Positions 42,880-54,669 are shown, counted from the stretch's first letter. The stretch is DNA of 64,000 bases from Brienomyrus brachyistius (GCF_023856365.1 NC_064539.1:17588019-17652018), one strand, 5' to 3'. Numbers and translations: made by a program. Notes: generated from the sequence alone by a model not told the origin.

Positions 42880-45800
42880 TTCCCACATAATCCTCCTGTG
42901 TTATGATAAACATGCTATTTATTACGAGTCTGGCTGGAAAGTGATGGGCTGACATCCAGGCAGAACTCGCGTTTGAGTTGTTCAGTAGGTTGGCAGTTAT
43001 GTTTGCGTGAGATGTCATGGAGAGACCCGGTGTTGAATAGGAGAACTTCAGTAGAGCACCCAGGATCTCAGTGACGCCATCAACCAAAAGCACTGGGCTC
43101 ATGAATCAAAGCAAGCCCACATCTGCCAGTGCCACATCCCCGTCCAAAATTAGGCCCGGTACTCGGAAATAATATTGATGCCCCAGGTTGTGTTCAGGAG
43201 CTCAGCGAACTCCTGAGCTCAGCCAAGAAATGAGTGTCGGCCAAAGAGAAGCATGCAGAGTGGAAAGGAAGGCAGACAACCCAGCACTGTTTATAGCTGA
43301 GAATCACACACGCACCTTCAGCCGCGTGAGACCAAAGCCACACGCCTTACGATCACATTTACGGAGCCTGGCTTCTGACCGTGCAATCCTTAACTTGTAC
43401 TCATACGAAACGGAACACAATTGCATTGGCGGAATATCAGTCTGAACGCCGCATAGATTGCATAAGCCGCAGCGGGCATTTATACCCGCCAAGCGATTAA
43501 AAAGTGTGACGTGATAAGACTGCAATGGCACGCTTACCGGCGATGCCACGCAGATGTTCCCAAGCTCCATGGAGAGCTGGTCAGTATCGTGTTCCCTGAC
43601 AACCGCCATGGACTGTAAGGAGAGCAGAAAATGATGAGTCACTATTGCAACTATATATCGTGTCAAAGGGGTCACTGGGGGTCCCTTCACTGGAAAGATA
43701 CATACAGTGTGGAATTAGGAGTACCTGAGGTTGGCGTGGGTGGGGCCAGGGGTGCCGTTAGGGATTCTCGGCCCCAGAAAGTCATATCATAATGGGACCC
43801 AAACCCATGTTTTTGGGCCCCGGTCACTCAGAGGGTCTAGGAATCCTCCTAACTTCCCCAGTGCAAGGTTGCAGGGATTTTGAGCCGCAAGGCAGCGGAT
43901 AACCCAGTACTGAGCCATCCCTGTACCATGTGACCCATATCCAGCATCCTGTACTCTGCTCCTTTGTCTGCTGTGACCAGAGCGGCTGGAAACAAGCGTA
44001 AAACATGGGAGACGAAGTTAATCTGGAGGTTAATACACGAGGAGAGATAATAAAGGTGAATGAGCGGAATACAAACGGAGCGTTATCTCAGCGATAAATA
44101 GGCAGAAAAAGCCAGCGAGAAACAACGTGTTCTGCGGCACCATCAGCAGGAAAAACGGTTTATCCGGCGAGCTCCGACAGCTGCGCACCTAACGGGCGAG
44201 TGGGCAGGACTGGGGAGCAGAGCTAATTTTAGCGATGCACAGCGTGCCGTTAAGGAAGCGGGATTTCACTGTCTTCCGCAGAAGCGCAGTGGCCGTGTGT
44301 GCAGCAGCCGTGCCCGCGGGCTCCTGTGACCGTCGGTCCACCGTCTCAGCACAGATGGGGCATCGACACACGGTTCTCTGCGACTTAAACCTGAGTTTCA
44401 TCACCGTCCGCATGAGACAGACTTAATCTGCTTCAGGAGCGCTTTCATCAAAAAATGTGCCTTTTTACGCACTGTTGAAACAATTCAGGTTAACTTAATG
44501 TTTAAAATGTCACTTAATGTTAAAAATTTGACCTGTGTATGTACACTATATATACCGTGGATTTAAAAACACTCCGTCCTCCAACTCACGATCTCCTGCA
44601 TAATATGATTGAGTAATATTACAGCGTTGACAATGGGCTAATATACAAATCCCCCGTCGCGGTTTCTGCTTCCACAACAAGGTGTCTTCTTTCAAATTGG
44701 TAGCTGACTGTCAAAAAATAGAAAAATTTTCCCTCTGGAACGGTCCGTTCAGCTTCTGCAGAAAATGTGCTGCATTTGTCTCTGGAGGCCAGGATCCGGC
44801 TGAGCCAGGCTTACAGAAACAGCCAAAATGCTGAAGATAGACAGTGATTTAATCCTTAAGTAATTTCGCCATGATTTATGCTTTTTAAATAGAATAGCTT
44901 CAGTGCTCTTTGAGTTTTAATTCTTTAAGTTTCCATTTCTTTTGCTTTAATACATAGACACTATAAATGAAAAGCTCAGGCCTTGAGCGCAAACGTCTCT
45001 CTTTATATGCAAACCATCACAGTTACATTCCCTTCATTTATTTTCTGTTTATTTGTACATTTTCACCTCGTTCCCCATCTCCTCAAAAGAGGCTCTACAA
45101 ACCATCTGCTCCAGGTCAGCGAATAACCAAGGAAATACAGATAATTCTTAATTTGTTGAACCTTATTGCCACTTAAAGGTATGTTTTTTGCCTCTAAGAA
45201 TGTACCTTAGCGTACCTTTGGGACTCCTGTATTTTAATTTTAAATCATTAAGTAGGTATCAGGAGGCACAGAATAAGATCATTCAGCAGTATATTCTGAG
45301 GCGGTGTAAAGGAATCTGTCACGGTTTACGTTAGGTACAAAGATGCATAGAGCTGTGTTACACATGACCTACAGCGTACACAAAACACACGGTTTTCCAT
45401 AACAGACAGCCAATGGAAACTGGCCGTGGCGACCAATGAGGAAGGCCCACTCACTGCTGTTATACGTCTGCAATCAAGATAAACAGCCAAGTGACACAAT
45501 ACTTTTAGCTTGATCAATAATGCAAGGGCCCCAAAGATAACCATGAAACATGGCCTTGGCGTGAGAGCTCTTGGGGGGTGGGGGGGGGGCACTCATCCGC
45601 TTACGCTGCAGATATGAGCCTGCCATTCTGGAATCCGACTCCACCTCATCGCCATTCAGCTCTCCTGGGCAGCCGAGACGGTACATCAAAGTCAGCCTCC
45701 AGTCCAGCGTGTGCGAGAGTGAGCTTGACGTCTGTGTTTTTACTCTTTGAAGTCATCGCGGGTGAAAATTACACAGGACAGGAAATGAGGACAGAGAGGG

Positions 45801-46005
45801 CAGGCCCAAGCACAGTGTGGCGTGGAGGCGGTGGGGGTCGGGCAGACAGATAGGGATGATGGCAAGGCCGGGGGGGGGGGGGGATTCAAAGGAATTGCAT
45901 GGCCCATAGTGGGACCCATTACTTGCATCTACAAAGTGCAGTTTCCCAGTTTCCTGCTTAACAGATGTCGTGTCTGCCCAACATGGAATGGAAATGTGCT
46001 CCCCG
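42880..46005. other. Non-genic stretch
   Basis: No gene is recognised. A G run of 14 lies at 45,870-45,883. A segment beginning CAGGGGTGCCGTTAGGGATT at about 43,748 recalls a fish DNA-transposon end, but no partner end was found. Short frames on both strands lack known domains. Confidence 0.4.
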
Positions 46006-46015
46006 CCGAAGCACA

Positions 46016-46097
46016 CACGTGCACACACACACACGTGCACACACACACGTGCACACACACACACGTGCACACACACACGTGCACACACACACACGTG
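46016..46097. repeat. CA array with six CACGTG E-boxes at 16/14-bp spacing
   Basis: CACGTG occurs at 46,016, 46,032, 46,046, 46,062, 46,076 and 46,092, each embedded in (CA)n. Spacing alternates 16, 14, 16, 14, 16, so the true unit is 30 bases. CACGTG is the MYC/MAX/USF palindrome and contains the ACGTG core. The whole array is alternating purine-pyrimidine and could adopt Z-DNA. Confidence 0.95.
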
Positions 46098-46099
46098 AG

Positions 46100-49005
46100 C
46101 CTGGCGACAGTGGCAAATGGGGGCTGATTGAAATTCCTCATAAACTGACACATTGCGGCAGAGGCTTCCTGCAGTGGGATCAGATGGGGGCGTGAAGCAG
46201 GCAGCGTCAGCGAGGCTGCCCCCCCACTGGAGAGAGAGAGCGGCTCGTAAGCAAGCCTGAGAAATCCATCTTGGAGTCAAAGACCAATCCCCCCTCCCCC
46301 ACCCGCTACAGTACAACAGTGCACCTGTATCCACACACCCCCCACCCCACTTAAGGTATCAGGACTGTATCCCCGTCTATCTCTTATTCCCTTCTCAGCT
46401 CCTGCTGTATTGAAATTCAATAGAGGAATGAGAGCAGGCTGAGAGAAGTGCTGCAGATTCCTGTAAATTGTACATTACAGGGGCTTAGCACCCCCCCCCC
46501 CCCACAACCCCCTCCCCCCGGAGATGTTAACGTATAAGCTCACGTTACAGGCGGGGGAGGTAGCCAAGCAGCATTATGTGTTTGATGCCTTGATGAGGGT
46601 AGAACCTGAGAGCTTTACTTGTACCTGCTAATGTCCGGTAAAAGGTCAGGCTGCAGGCTTTTATGCAATATATAAACAAAGTTATTAATTGCATGATTAA
46701 GCAGTAAAAGGCTGCATTTGGAGGAGTTGGATTAGGGTTCTGCCAATTAACGCTCTCTTCTTGTGATTCCATTGATTGATTGATGGCTTCCCAGTTTTCA
46801 TTTTCCTGCTGACTGAGTCAGGTCGTAGCAGCAGAGGCCCATGGGGGTGGGGGGGGGCGTCTCTGAGCTCTAAGCAGGGAGCCATCTGTCTTGCAAGGGC
46901 GCCCCCTTATGGCTGGTCAATGACGCATAGCAATCAAAACCAACATCTTGCTCGGCTTTGCTGCGGAGACTAGATCAGGCATGACGCGTGGAGTCAGACA
47001 CTAATTAAGAGGCAATTTGCAGTAAAACTCATTACAGAAGCGTTTGTAATTGACTTAGCAAGAGATGTAAACTCATTTTCTCTGTATCACTGGTCTGGTA
47101 ATGGGGCTTGCCTCTGAATAACAATCCGGCCCCCAGGGCTCTATCTGGACACCCGCTCTGACTCGGTGACCGACTCTGACGATTCACGAGTGTCTGTCTG
47201 CGGTATGAAGTGCACACCAGGGCTCTGGCAATGAGATCACACATTGAACGCTCAGGGTCTGAGCCTAGGTCCTGTCTGACAGAGAATGTCAAGGATAATT
47301 TTAAGCTGAGGGACAATTACCCCACGCAATATACTTTTTATTGTCCTATCTCGAACGTGCCCAGTGCTTTATGGCACGAAAGACAAATTCAAGGGACAGG
47401 AGACGATAAAGAGTGACCCAGGAGACAGGGGATTCTGGCGGAGTAGACCGGGTCACAGCGCCACTCCACGGAAGCTACAGTGTACAGAGCAGCTAGTTGG
47501 TTCCTGGCTAATGGTGCAGAAAATCCAGCTCTATCACCTACATTCCTGCCGACTGGATCTGCCTGCAGGTCAGGAGAAAGTAGTTCAGGCTGATGGCTGA
47601 AACGCCGTTCTTCAGACAGAGGGGATTATGGGAAACTAATGTGATTCTTGGTATCATTGAGTTTTTTTTTCTCCATTTCCTCAGTGTCCGCAGGTGTCGT
47701 TGTTTTAGCAGCCTACAGTTCAGCTGTCTCAAGCAATCTAGTCTCTGAAATGACATATTACTACATGAGACACGACTGATGCATGTATCGATCTGACCCC
47801 CCAGCCTGACAGTCTGCCACGTGGAAGGCATTCTGACACGGCTCCACAGTGCATTCTGAACCTTATTAGATTTGCGTCATAAATATTTGATGAGTCCATC
47901 TTTTTTGGTCCTTCATGCGTTTGCAATCATTTCAATCCTCTGCAAGGACGCTCAAGGTCGGCCAGCACATCTGCGCGTCACTTCCTGTGATCCTGGAGGG
48001 GAGGCGGGGGGCAAAGCCAACTGTCAGCACCTGGGACCCTGTTAAGTCCTGCAGCTGGAATAAACAAATGAAGAATTATTGACATTATGGACAAAGCCAC
48101 ATGCGTAGAAAGGCCCAGTACGGTCTGTACACGCTCTTGTGCTTAAACCCTGCTTTTTTTAACAAGATTTCCTTCCATTTTTATTGAGATGAAAGTCCTT
48201 GGATGTGAGAGATTCAGGGACAGCGATAGCGGTAGCCGTTCTAAGAAGCCACTACATAAACAAAGACCTTTGAACGTGTTCCGTTCGGATCTCCAGGATT
48301 GTCACCATCCAAATGAGGCCGGCATGTAATTCAGGCTTCAATTCCCGGTAAGATGGCTCTTTCATTTTCAACATGAGGGAGAGAAATTTTTTTTTTTTTT
48401 AGAAGAAATCTGTGACATAATCCTGCTGAGAGACAAAGAGTGTATGCGGGGCAGTCCGCCCGGAACCAGGAAGAATCCGCTGCAGATCCACTGGGCCGTC
48501 TGGGCTGGGGAGGGACCCATCGGTGCTGCATTTTAGCTGTGAGACGTCAGGAAGAGTCAGCGATGGCCGTCACTTCAAGGGGCTTGGTGGCGACCTGCCA
48601 CACCCACACCAGCAGTGCTTGTCAGCTCTGACACGCCATCTATCCTTCCACAATGGCCAATGGCGTCGAGTCCCAGGCTCCCAGCGCCGCAGTGCGCTCT
48701 CCAACATCCAACTTCACCTCGACGGTCCATGGACTGGTTTCCCAAAGTGGCTGATGCGGGTGCAATGCGCAGGAATTGCTGGATTGCGAATCCTTGCTGA
48801 ATCTTTACTCTCCTGTCCTGGTGCGGCACAAAAAAAGGGTTAGAAACTCCTACCGTGAGAGCAGAAAAAAAGCCTCTCTCCTATTGTTACAGTGACAAAT
48901 GGAACAGAATATCTTTATTGCCATTGTACACACAACGGAACTCTGTAGAAGAAATGGCACAGGGGAGAACAGTTGTCAGCAAGGGAGAAAGGCCACACAA
49001 AGCCA
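46100..49005. other. Non-genic stretch with candidate conserved blocks at 46,660-46,790 and 46,985-47,090
   Basis: No gene is found. A 14-C run is at about 46,490-46,503. TTATTAATTGCATGATTAAG and ACACTAATTAAGAGGCAATT are homeodomain/POU-type words in unique sequence, the usual appearance of vertebrate developmental enhancers. Conservation is untested. Confidence 0.35.
46899..46912 (-). promoter_or_regulatory. Weak CTCF-like motif
   Basis: GCGCCCCCTTATGG matches the reverse-oriented CTCF core at 12 of 14 positions. Confidence 0.3.
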
Positions 49006-49010
49006 AATAA

Positions 49011-49058
49011 GCTGATTGATTAATTGATCAATTGACTGATTGATTGATTAACTAACTA
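49011..49058. repeat. (TTGA)n/(TGAT)n microsatellite
   Basis: GATTGATTAATTGATCAATT and GATTGATTGATTAACTAAC words over about 48 bases. Confidence 0.9.
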
Positions 49059-49471
49059 TCTTTTAAATCGGGCCCATGTATTTGATGCTATTTTTGGACA
49101 TGCAACCAGCTATTCGTGTGTAGATTTCACTGACAGTATGCCTGCATGTATCTTTGCATGGGAGGTAAGTATCTCGGACATTACATTCACATTCTTATAG
49201 ACTCTCAGGTGCAGCCCTAATGTAACAATCAAAACAGTCCTTCGAACACAGGGTGAACAAATTGAGGATGTAATTCTTTATCACCTGAGGCAACCTGCCT
49301 GGTCCCTACCTGTAATCACATGGCCTGGACAGTCCTCACACGTCTGGCTCTGCCTGATATGTGTCAGGAGGAGAGGCGACCAGGAGCAGAGATGCCGAGA
49401 ACTAGGTGACAGAGGACTTGTGATCCCACAGCGAGTGCACGGCTGTCATTTCTGCGAGCGCTGATCTACAC

Positions 49472-49915
49472 CAGTGTTTCCTCGGGGTCCCACAGACAGT
49501 CCAAGTTTTTGCTCCCTCCCAGCTCCCTGCCTTGACAGTCCACGTTTTTGCTCCCTCCCAGCTCCCTGCCTTGACAGTCCATGTTTTTGCTCCCTCCCAG
49601 CTCCCTGCCTTGACAGTCCACGTTTTTGCTCCCTCCCAGCTCCCTGCCTTGACAGTCCACGTTTTTGCTCCCTCCCAGCTCCCTGCCTTGACAGTCCACG
49701 TTTTTGCTCCCTCCCAGCTCCCTGCCTTGACAGTCCACGTTTTTGCTCCCTCCCAGCTCCCTGCCTTGACAGTCCATGTTTTTGCTCCCTCCCAGCTCCC
49801 TGCCTTGACAGTCCATGTTTTTGCTCCCTCCCAGCTCCCTGCCTTGACAGTCCATGTTTTTGCTCCCTCCCAGCTCCCTGCCTTGACAGTCCACATTTTT
49901 GCTCCCTCCCAGTTC
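49472..49915. repeat. 39-bp minisatellite nested in a hAT-like MITE (family B)
   Basis: CAGTGTTTCCTCGGGGTCCC at 49,472 matches the terminal part of the MITE at 54,554. It is followed, as in that element, by AGACAGTCCA-GTTTTTGCTC. From 49,495 the internal 39-base segment (GACAGTCCACGTTTTTGCTC, then CCTCCCAGCTCCCTGCCTT) is repeated ten full times plus a partial copy. Units differ almost only at CCACG, CCATG, CCAAG or CCACA. The right terminus of the element is lost. Since 39 is divisible by three, frames on both strands stay open for about 140-160 codons; they are not genes. Confidence 0.9.
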
Positions 49916-49919
49916 CTAT

Positions 49920-52255
49920 TAAAGGGATGTTAAGTTACGACCTTCAGCACGTATCAGGAATGTGAGTTCCCTCCTGTGGACAGACAGAATGAGTGCGTAT
50001 AGGTGTGTATAGGAGAACCAATGTGTGAGTAACTGTATCGGTGCCCCCCAGCCCAGGGGAGGGATCTACAGGTATCACCAGCAAGAAACACCCTGTGATG
50101 ATGATGTCACTGAGGGTTTAGTGATAAGACGGCAGGAACGCTTTCACTGGAACCTGCGATACACATCCCAGCTCCATGGATCTACTTCATCTGCTGCCGC
50201 TGCTCGCGTCACAATTCTTCCTTGTTCATCTTATGATTCACTCCAGGGTTGGAAGATTGGGGGTCCGAATGCTAGCGGGTGGTCAGCCGGAGCAGTTGGG
50301 CAACTGAGAAAAGACATCAGGGAAGCTTCACTTGTATGATGGTGAGAGGCTGGAATGGAAGCGCAGTGCCTGCTGTAGGAGCTCTGCAGAGGACACGCTA
50401 TCCTCCCTTTTGGCTGGTGATCGTCTGCCAGCAGAGTCGCTGTAGGGAAGGCAGTGAGTGTAAAGCCCCCCCCACCCCATATCACTGCATGCAGCAGTGC
50501 ATCCTGACCCCGATCCAGAGTGTGTGGATGGACCCCAACCCCCTGCCCTGCAGATAGGGCAGCATTACCTGCTGTGTGATGATGAAACACACAGGCCCAG
50601 AGTGACGATACATAGGGAAACTGTTTGAGCAGTGTTGCTGGGGCAACTGCCAACCAGGTAAGACAAAGGGCAACTCATCTGGATCTGGATCATCGCAAAA
50701 AGTTTTTCAAATTTGTTGGCCAATGAGAAAGTAAACAAGCAACACTGATCAGCAACGTTGCTCAAAAAGTTGCCCCGGGAGCATCCCCATGAGATGGTTG
50801 CTTAGCAACTGGGCCACAAGGGTCAAAGGGCATTATCAGCAACTTGTATATGAACTGTCGTGTTCACACTTTTACTGGGAGGAGCAGCACAGCATGGCTT
50901 TCCCAGTGATCATTAATGGGGAGAATCTCTACAGTCTGAGCAGTCGTACGTCGGGGCAGGTCTGTGCGCTACTGCTCTTCCATTATTTGCAGGAGCAGAG
51001 AAATAAGGTGGGAGCCCCAAGCTTTTTATGGGATAAACCAGTAGGGGGGGTGGGGGGAGCGATGAGAAAGGCAGAATAATGGCATGAGGTGCCTTCACTC
51101 TCTGACGAATAACAGCATCATGCTAATTCCTCATCTTCAAAGTAACCCATTAGCAAACAATTAGGCCATAATACCATGTGTATTCAGGTGCGTGCTTTTT
51201 TGTAATATGCTGATTATATGGTTTATATAATCTAATGTGTTAAATATCAGAGGATTTATTTCAAAAATGAAATTAATGCGGCAGGCCAGGCTCACAAGGC
51301 CACTGCTGACTAGACAGACAGCCTATCCAAGGCTTCTTCGCTATCGGACTGAATCGGCCCTCCTTATGAGCGTCAGAGCTGCATCAATCTCAGGACCCTT
51401 CAAGCCAGGAGCCTTTAACCTGCCTTTGTCTCCCGGATCAATCGAAGGGGAACCAGGTGTATGAAAAAGCCACTATTGATGGAATGTCTTTTTTCGGTTT
51501 GTTGTGGAAGCTCAGCAGAAACGTTCATCTGATCGCTAGTTTGCGTTAATTTCTGTTCAACAGTATAACAGCTTGCCACTCGGATCACGTAGGTTAGCCA
51601 GGGCTTTCGGATCACTGTCTCCTGCAGTTTTTGGGAAAATCAGACCGGTTAACTGTTTTTAAATAGATTGACTGCAAATGTATATAATTATTTTGTTTCT
51701 GTTAGTTTTGCTTTCATTTTGTGATTTATTGTCGTTTGCCTTTTACTGCTTTGATGGATGTCTGAGGCATGTTTTAAGCATTGTGGGATCAGTTATAACA
51801 AACGGCATGAATCTGACTCACAGCCATGTGCTAATAAGGTATCAATCCCCCATGAGCCAGGCCTGGATAAGCAGGTCGAACATGAGCGCCCGGATGGATG
51901 ATGTGGTCGATTAAATTGTTTTAGAGTCTGATTTACAGTGTCTCCAAAACAGTGTTATGCCGTTGTTAACCAATCGCATGAGGTCGTTCTTTTTCGAAAC
52001 TCTAAAAGCCGAGTGTGTTGTTGTGTGTATCCAGGGAGCACGTCTACGGCAGCATTTCTGACGCCGCTTACTAATTAGTGCAGTAACCTTTTGTCAGGCA
52101 CACAGCTGCGGGTTGGCAGTGGCCTCAAGGAGGGCAGAACATCCTCTAAACATAACAGAAGAGCAACTGCTATTTAGAGAAGAGAAGCAATAGAATGGAA
52201 TAGAAGCCATACTTTTTAGAGAAGCAGAACTCAAGACCATCATTAGACACATCGG
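49920..52255. other. Non-genic stretch
   Basis: No gene is recognised. Around 50,610-50,810 the words GGGGCAACT, TTTGAGCA and GTTGCTG recur in both orientations, suggesting an old rearranged repeat, but no clean ends are visible. Confidence 0.4.
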
Positions 52256-52261
52256 TCTTAA

Positions 52262-52325
52262 TCCATCTATTTTCCCACCACTTATCCAGTACCATGTTCT
52301 GGGTGGTCCAGAGCCCAGTCCAGGC
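52262..52325 (-). mobile_element. 3' fragment of GGATAAGCGG-tail SINE
   Basis: CCATCTATTTTCCCACCACT followed by TATCCAGTACC reads on the minus strand as ...GGTACTGGATAAGTGGTGGGAAAATAG, the 3' end of the family. About 60 bases only. Confidence 0.7.
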
Positions 52326-52783
52326 TGAATGGTATTTGTGCTTCTTCAGTTACTTCTGATGTGCTCAACACTTTCATGCAGAAAATATCATGTGTTTGTG
52401 CTTTTGCCGAGTCGCATTGCGGCAGTATCAGTTTCATATGATACTTATGGGCTACAGTCAACATCGGTGCCATGGTTTGTGCACTGTGTCATGCTATGGG
52501 TGACTGGCAGAGCCGTGAGCCCAGCATCTCCTCTGTCCGTCCACATTCTCTGCAAAGCGTTTCGTTCTTGGCCCAGATGTTGGCAGCAAAGCTGTCTGGA
52601 CACGGAGGGTCACGGTGTGTTTAGGACCCTGGGGACAGGAGACATATTCAGCAGCAATGTATCTCCTACTGACAGCATGTTCTTCCTGCCGAAAGGAGGT
52701 CACAAAGGAAGTGGTTTGCTCTGTAGGAGACCTCGCAATAAAGGGCACGACAGTCACAGGCGTTAATACTACGTAACCTAATG

Positions 52784-53078
52784 CAGACGCTCCTCTACTT
52801 ACGAACAAGATACGTTCCGGACGGCCATTCGTAACTTGAAATATTCGTAAGTCGTTTTTCAGCATCATTTTAAGGGCAAAAGCAAGTACTAAGAACTAGG
52901 ATGCTGGGAGTACGAACGATACTCTGCTGCAAGGCGGGAGTTGCGGGCAGAAGTCGTACTAGGGGGAATTGGCGCGCAGAAAAAAAAATCGATGTTGCGG
53001 ACAGGAAATGGGAGTCCAACGAACACAATTTGGACTTCGTTCGAAATGTCTGAAAGTTCGTAAGTAGAAAAGGGTCTG
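52784..53078. mobile_element. Inverted-repeat MITE with TACTTACGAAC ends, 295 bp
   Basis: The left end starts CAGACGCTCCTCTACTTACG; the reverse complement of the right end starts CAGACCCTTTTCTACTTACG. They agree at 20 of 23 positions. Further inside, CGTAACTTGAAATATTCGTAAG and TTCGTTCGAAATGTCTGAAAG also pair partly. The element lies directly beside a SINE remnant at 53,083. No clear target-site duplication is seen, so the superfamily is left open. Confidence 0.85.
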
Positions 53079-53082
53079 TATT

Positions 53083-53508
53083 CATCTGCCGGCATCTCCT
53101 CCTATGCAGGGTTATGGTGAAGTGGAACCTAAAAGCAAGGAAACATCCTGGACGAGGCACTGAATGGACAGCAACAAGAACCCAGACAACCAGACAGTGC
53201 AAGGAGAATCTGTGAAATACACCCACATTTTTACTATTTTTATTGTTTTTACGTTTATCTGCTTTTCCAGTACAGGGTGCTGGGGACCTTAACTCACACA
53301 GCATAAGTCACCAGGTGGGGGGGGAGGGGTCCCTGGACAGGAATTCAGTGCATCATATGGCACAGACACACACTCCATGCGAATTAGAGACGTCTCAGCA
53401 GAAAGTCACATAGCACAGGGAGGTCGTGCAAAGCCCTCACAAGGAGGGCCAGGGTGGGGATTGACCCATGGGTGTGAGACCCGGCTGCGCCGCCCAGCGC
53501 ACCACCAA
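53083..53508 (-). mobile_element. Two diverged SINE pieces in tandem
   Basis: TCCTATGCAGGGTTATGG at 53,100 repeats the TCCTATGCAGGGTTGCAGG 3' segment of the 36.1 kb SINE. A second 3' segment begins CTGCTTTTCCAGTACAGGGT at 53,261. It extends through a CGAATTAGAGAC-type middle to a head at 53,490-53,508 that reads GCTTGGTGGTGCGCTGGGCG on the minus strand. The second piece is a near complete but old copy. Confidence 0.65.
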
Positions 53509-53509
53509 G

Positions 53510-53698
53510 CAACCTGAGAAAGTGCTGAATTTGAATTTAAATAATAATTTTAATAAGCTAGCGACATTTTTAAATGTGCTAATTTTGCAGTGGCAGATTT
53601 CTCACCACCGCTCCCACTCATGTCCTTCTTACACAATTAACTTAAAATTTTGAGTGGATCATAGACACTTAGATGGCAAATCAGCCATAGCACACACA
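53510..53698. other. Short AT-rich spacer
   Basis: Nothing recognised between the SINE and the (CA)n-tailed repeat. Confidence 0.4.
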
Positions 53699-53701
53699 GG
53701 T

Positions 53702-53897
53702 TTGTAATTATATCTTTGTGGGGACTCTCCATTCATTTCTATGGGGAAAAATTTTTAGTTTTTTGATTGCATTCGCAAATCTTTGTGGGGAAAAATGGTT
53801 CCCACAATATCAAAATCACAGGTTTTTATCATATTGTGGGGAATGTTTGGTCCCCACAATGTAAAATAAACCTAATCCACACACACACACACACACT
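53702..53897 (+). mobile_element. Unclassified interspersed repeat ending in (CA)n, copy 2
   Basis: Starts TTGTAATTATATCTTTGTGG and ends ATAAACCTAATCC followed by (CA)n, like copy 1 at 42.1 kb. CCATTCATTT-ATGGGGA and TTTTTAGTTTTTTGATTGC are shared. The CCCTAACC-containing middle of copy 1 is absent here. GTTCCCACAATAT and TGGTCCCCACAATG form short internal direct and inverted arms. Confidence 0.75.
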
Positions 53898-54553
53898 ATC
53901 ATGGCAGAGAACTGGCCAGATTTTCCAGTGTTTCAGAAAGTCCTTTAGCTGAAGTCGGCCTCTGAATGCAGCACAGAATCACATGCGTTTATGATGCACC
54001 ATTCAAGCCCAGCTCCTGTAAAACCTGCACAGTTGACCTGGATACTGTTTCTCCCTCCTGTCTTGGATATTAAGACAATGGAGTCTCTGTTTAATCGGCT
54101 CAGCGAAGCTGCACATGTCCATAGCTCTGAGCTCTTCCCACAAATGTTTCACATTTCCGCTTAGGCTCGGCTTCCCGCCCCTGCATCGCAGCAGATTTTG
54201 ATGTTTGTTTTCTGTCGCCACGAAAACGACAGACTGAGCTGCCTCTATGCCATCGGCTCCCTGTTTGACCCGAGAATCACCCCTTTAATTCGGTTGCTGC
54301 ATTACATCCCAGTGGCTGCCAGACACATGGTGTCAGTGTCCCTTAAAAGCCCGTGAACCTCGCTCTGTGGACTGCAAACAAAGCAATCATTCTGAGCAGG
54401 TGCAGACTATCTGTAATGGAGAAGCAAACTAGTTCACATGGTGGAGCTCCGCCGAGGCTGCTGGCTTAGCCGGCAGGCCTGTGTGACTCCTCTCCACCTT
54501 CAGGAAATACCTCAAGACCCGTCGGTCGAAGCAGCACCTCTAGAAGCTGACAC

Positions 54554-54664
54554 CAGTGTTTCTCAAACCATTCCTCGCGACTCCCAGACAGTCCACGTGT
54601 TTGCTCTCTCCCAAATCCCTGTGAGTTGGGAGGGGGGTCCTCAAGGACTGGATTGAAAACACTG
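54554..54664. mobile_element. hAT-like MITE, family B, unexpanded copy
   Basis: The ends are CAGTGTTTCTCAAACC and, as reverse complement of the right end, CAGTGTTTTCAATCC. Inside, AGACAGTCCACGTGTTTGCT and CTCCCAAATCCCT appear once, whereas the equivalent segment is present about ten times at 49.5 kb. The right half (TCCTCAAGGAC) mirrors the left. The flanking octamers GCTGACAC and GCCTGCAC agree at 5 of 8 positions, too weak to count as proof of a duplication. CAGTG-TTCTCAA termini are hAT-like. Confidence 0.8.
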
Positions 54665-54669
54665 GCCTG

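Noticed and set aside
43738..43840. CAGGGGTGCCGTTAGGGATT as the end of another DNA transposon
   Set aside because: It resembles a fish repeat phrase, but no inverted partner end or target-site duplication was found nearby.
49402..49965. Repetitive frames of 133-164 codons on both strands
   Set aside because: Product of the 39-base tandem unit, open in four frames; the repeat is derived from a MITE, not a gene.
50600..50815. Possible MITE with repeated GGGGCAACT and TTTGAGCA words
   Set aside because: The words recur in different order and orientation without definable ends.
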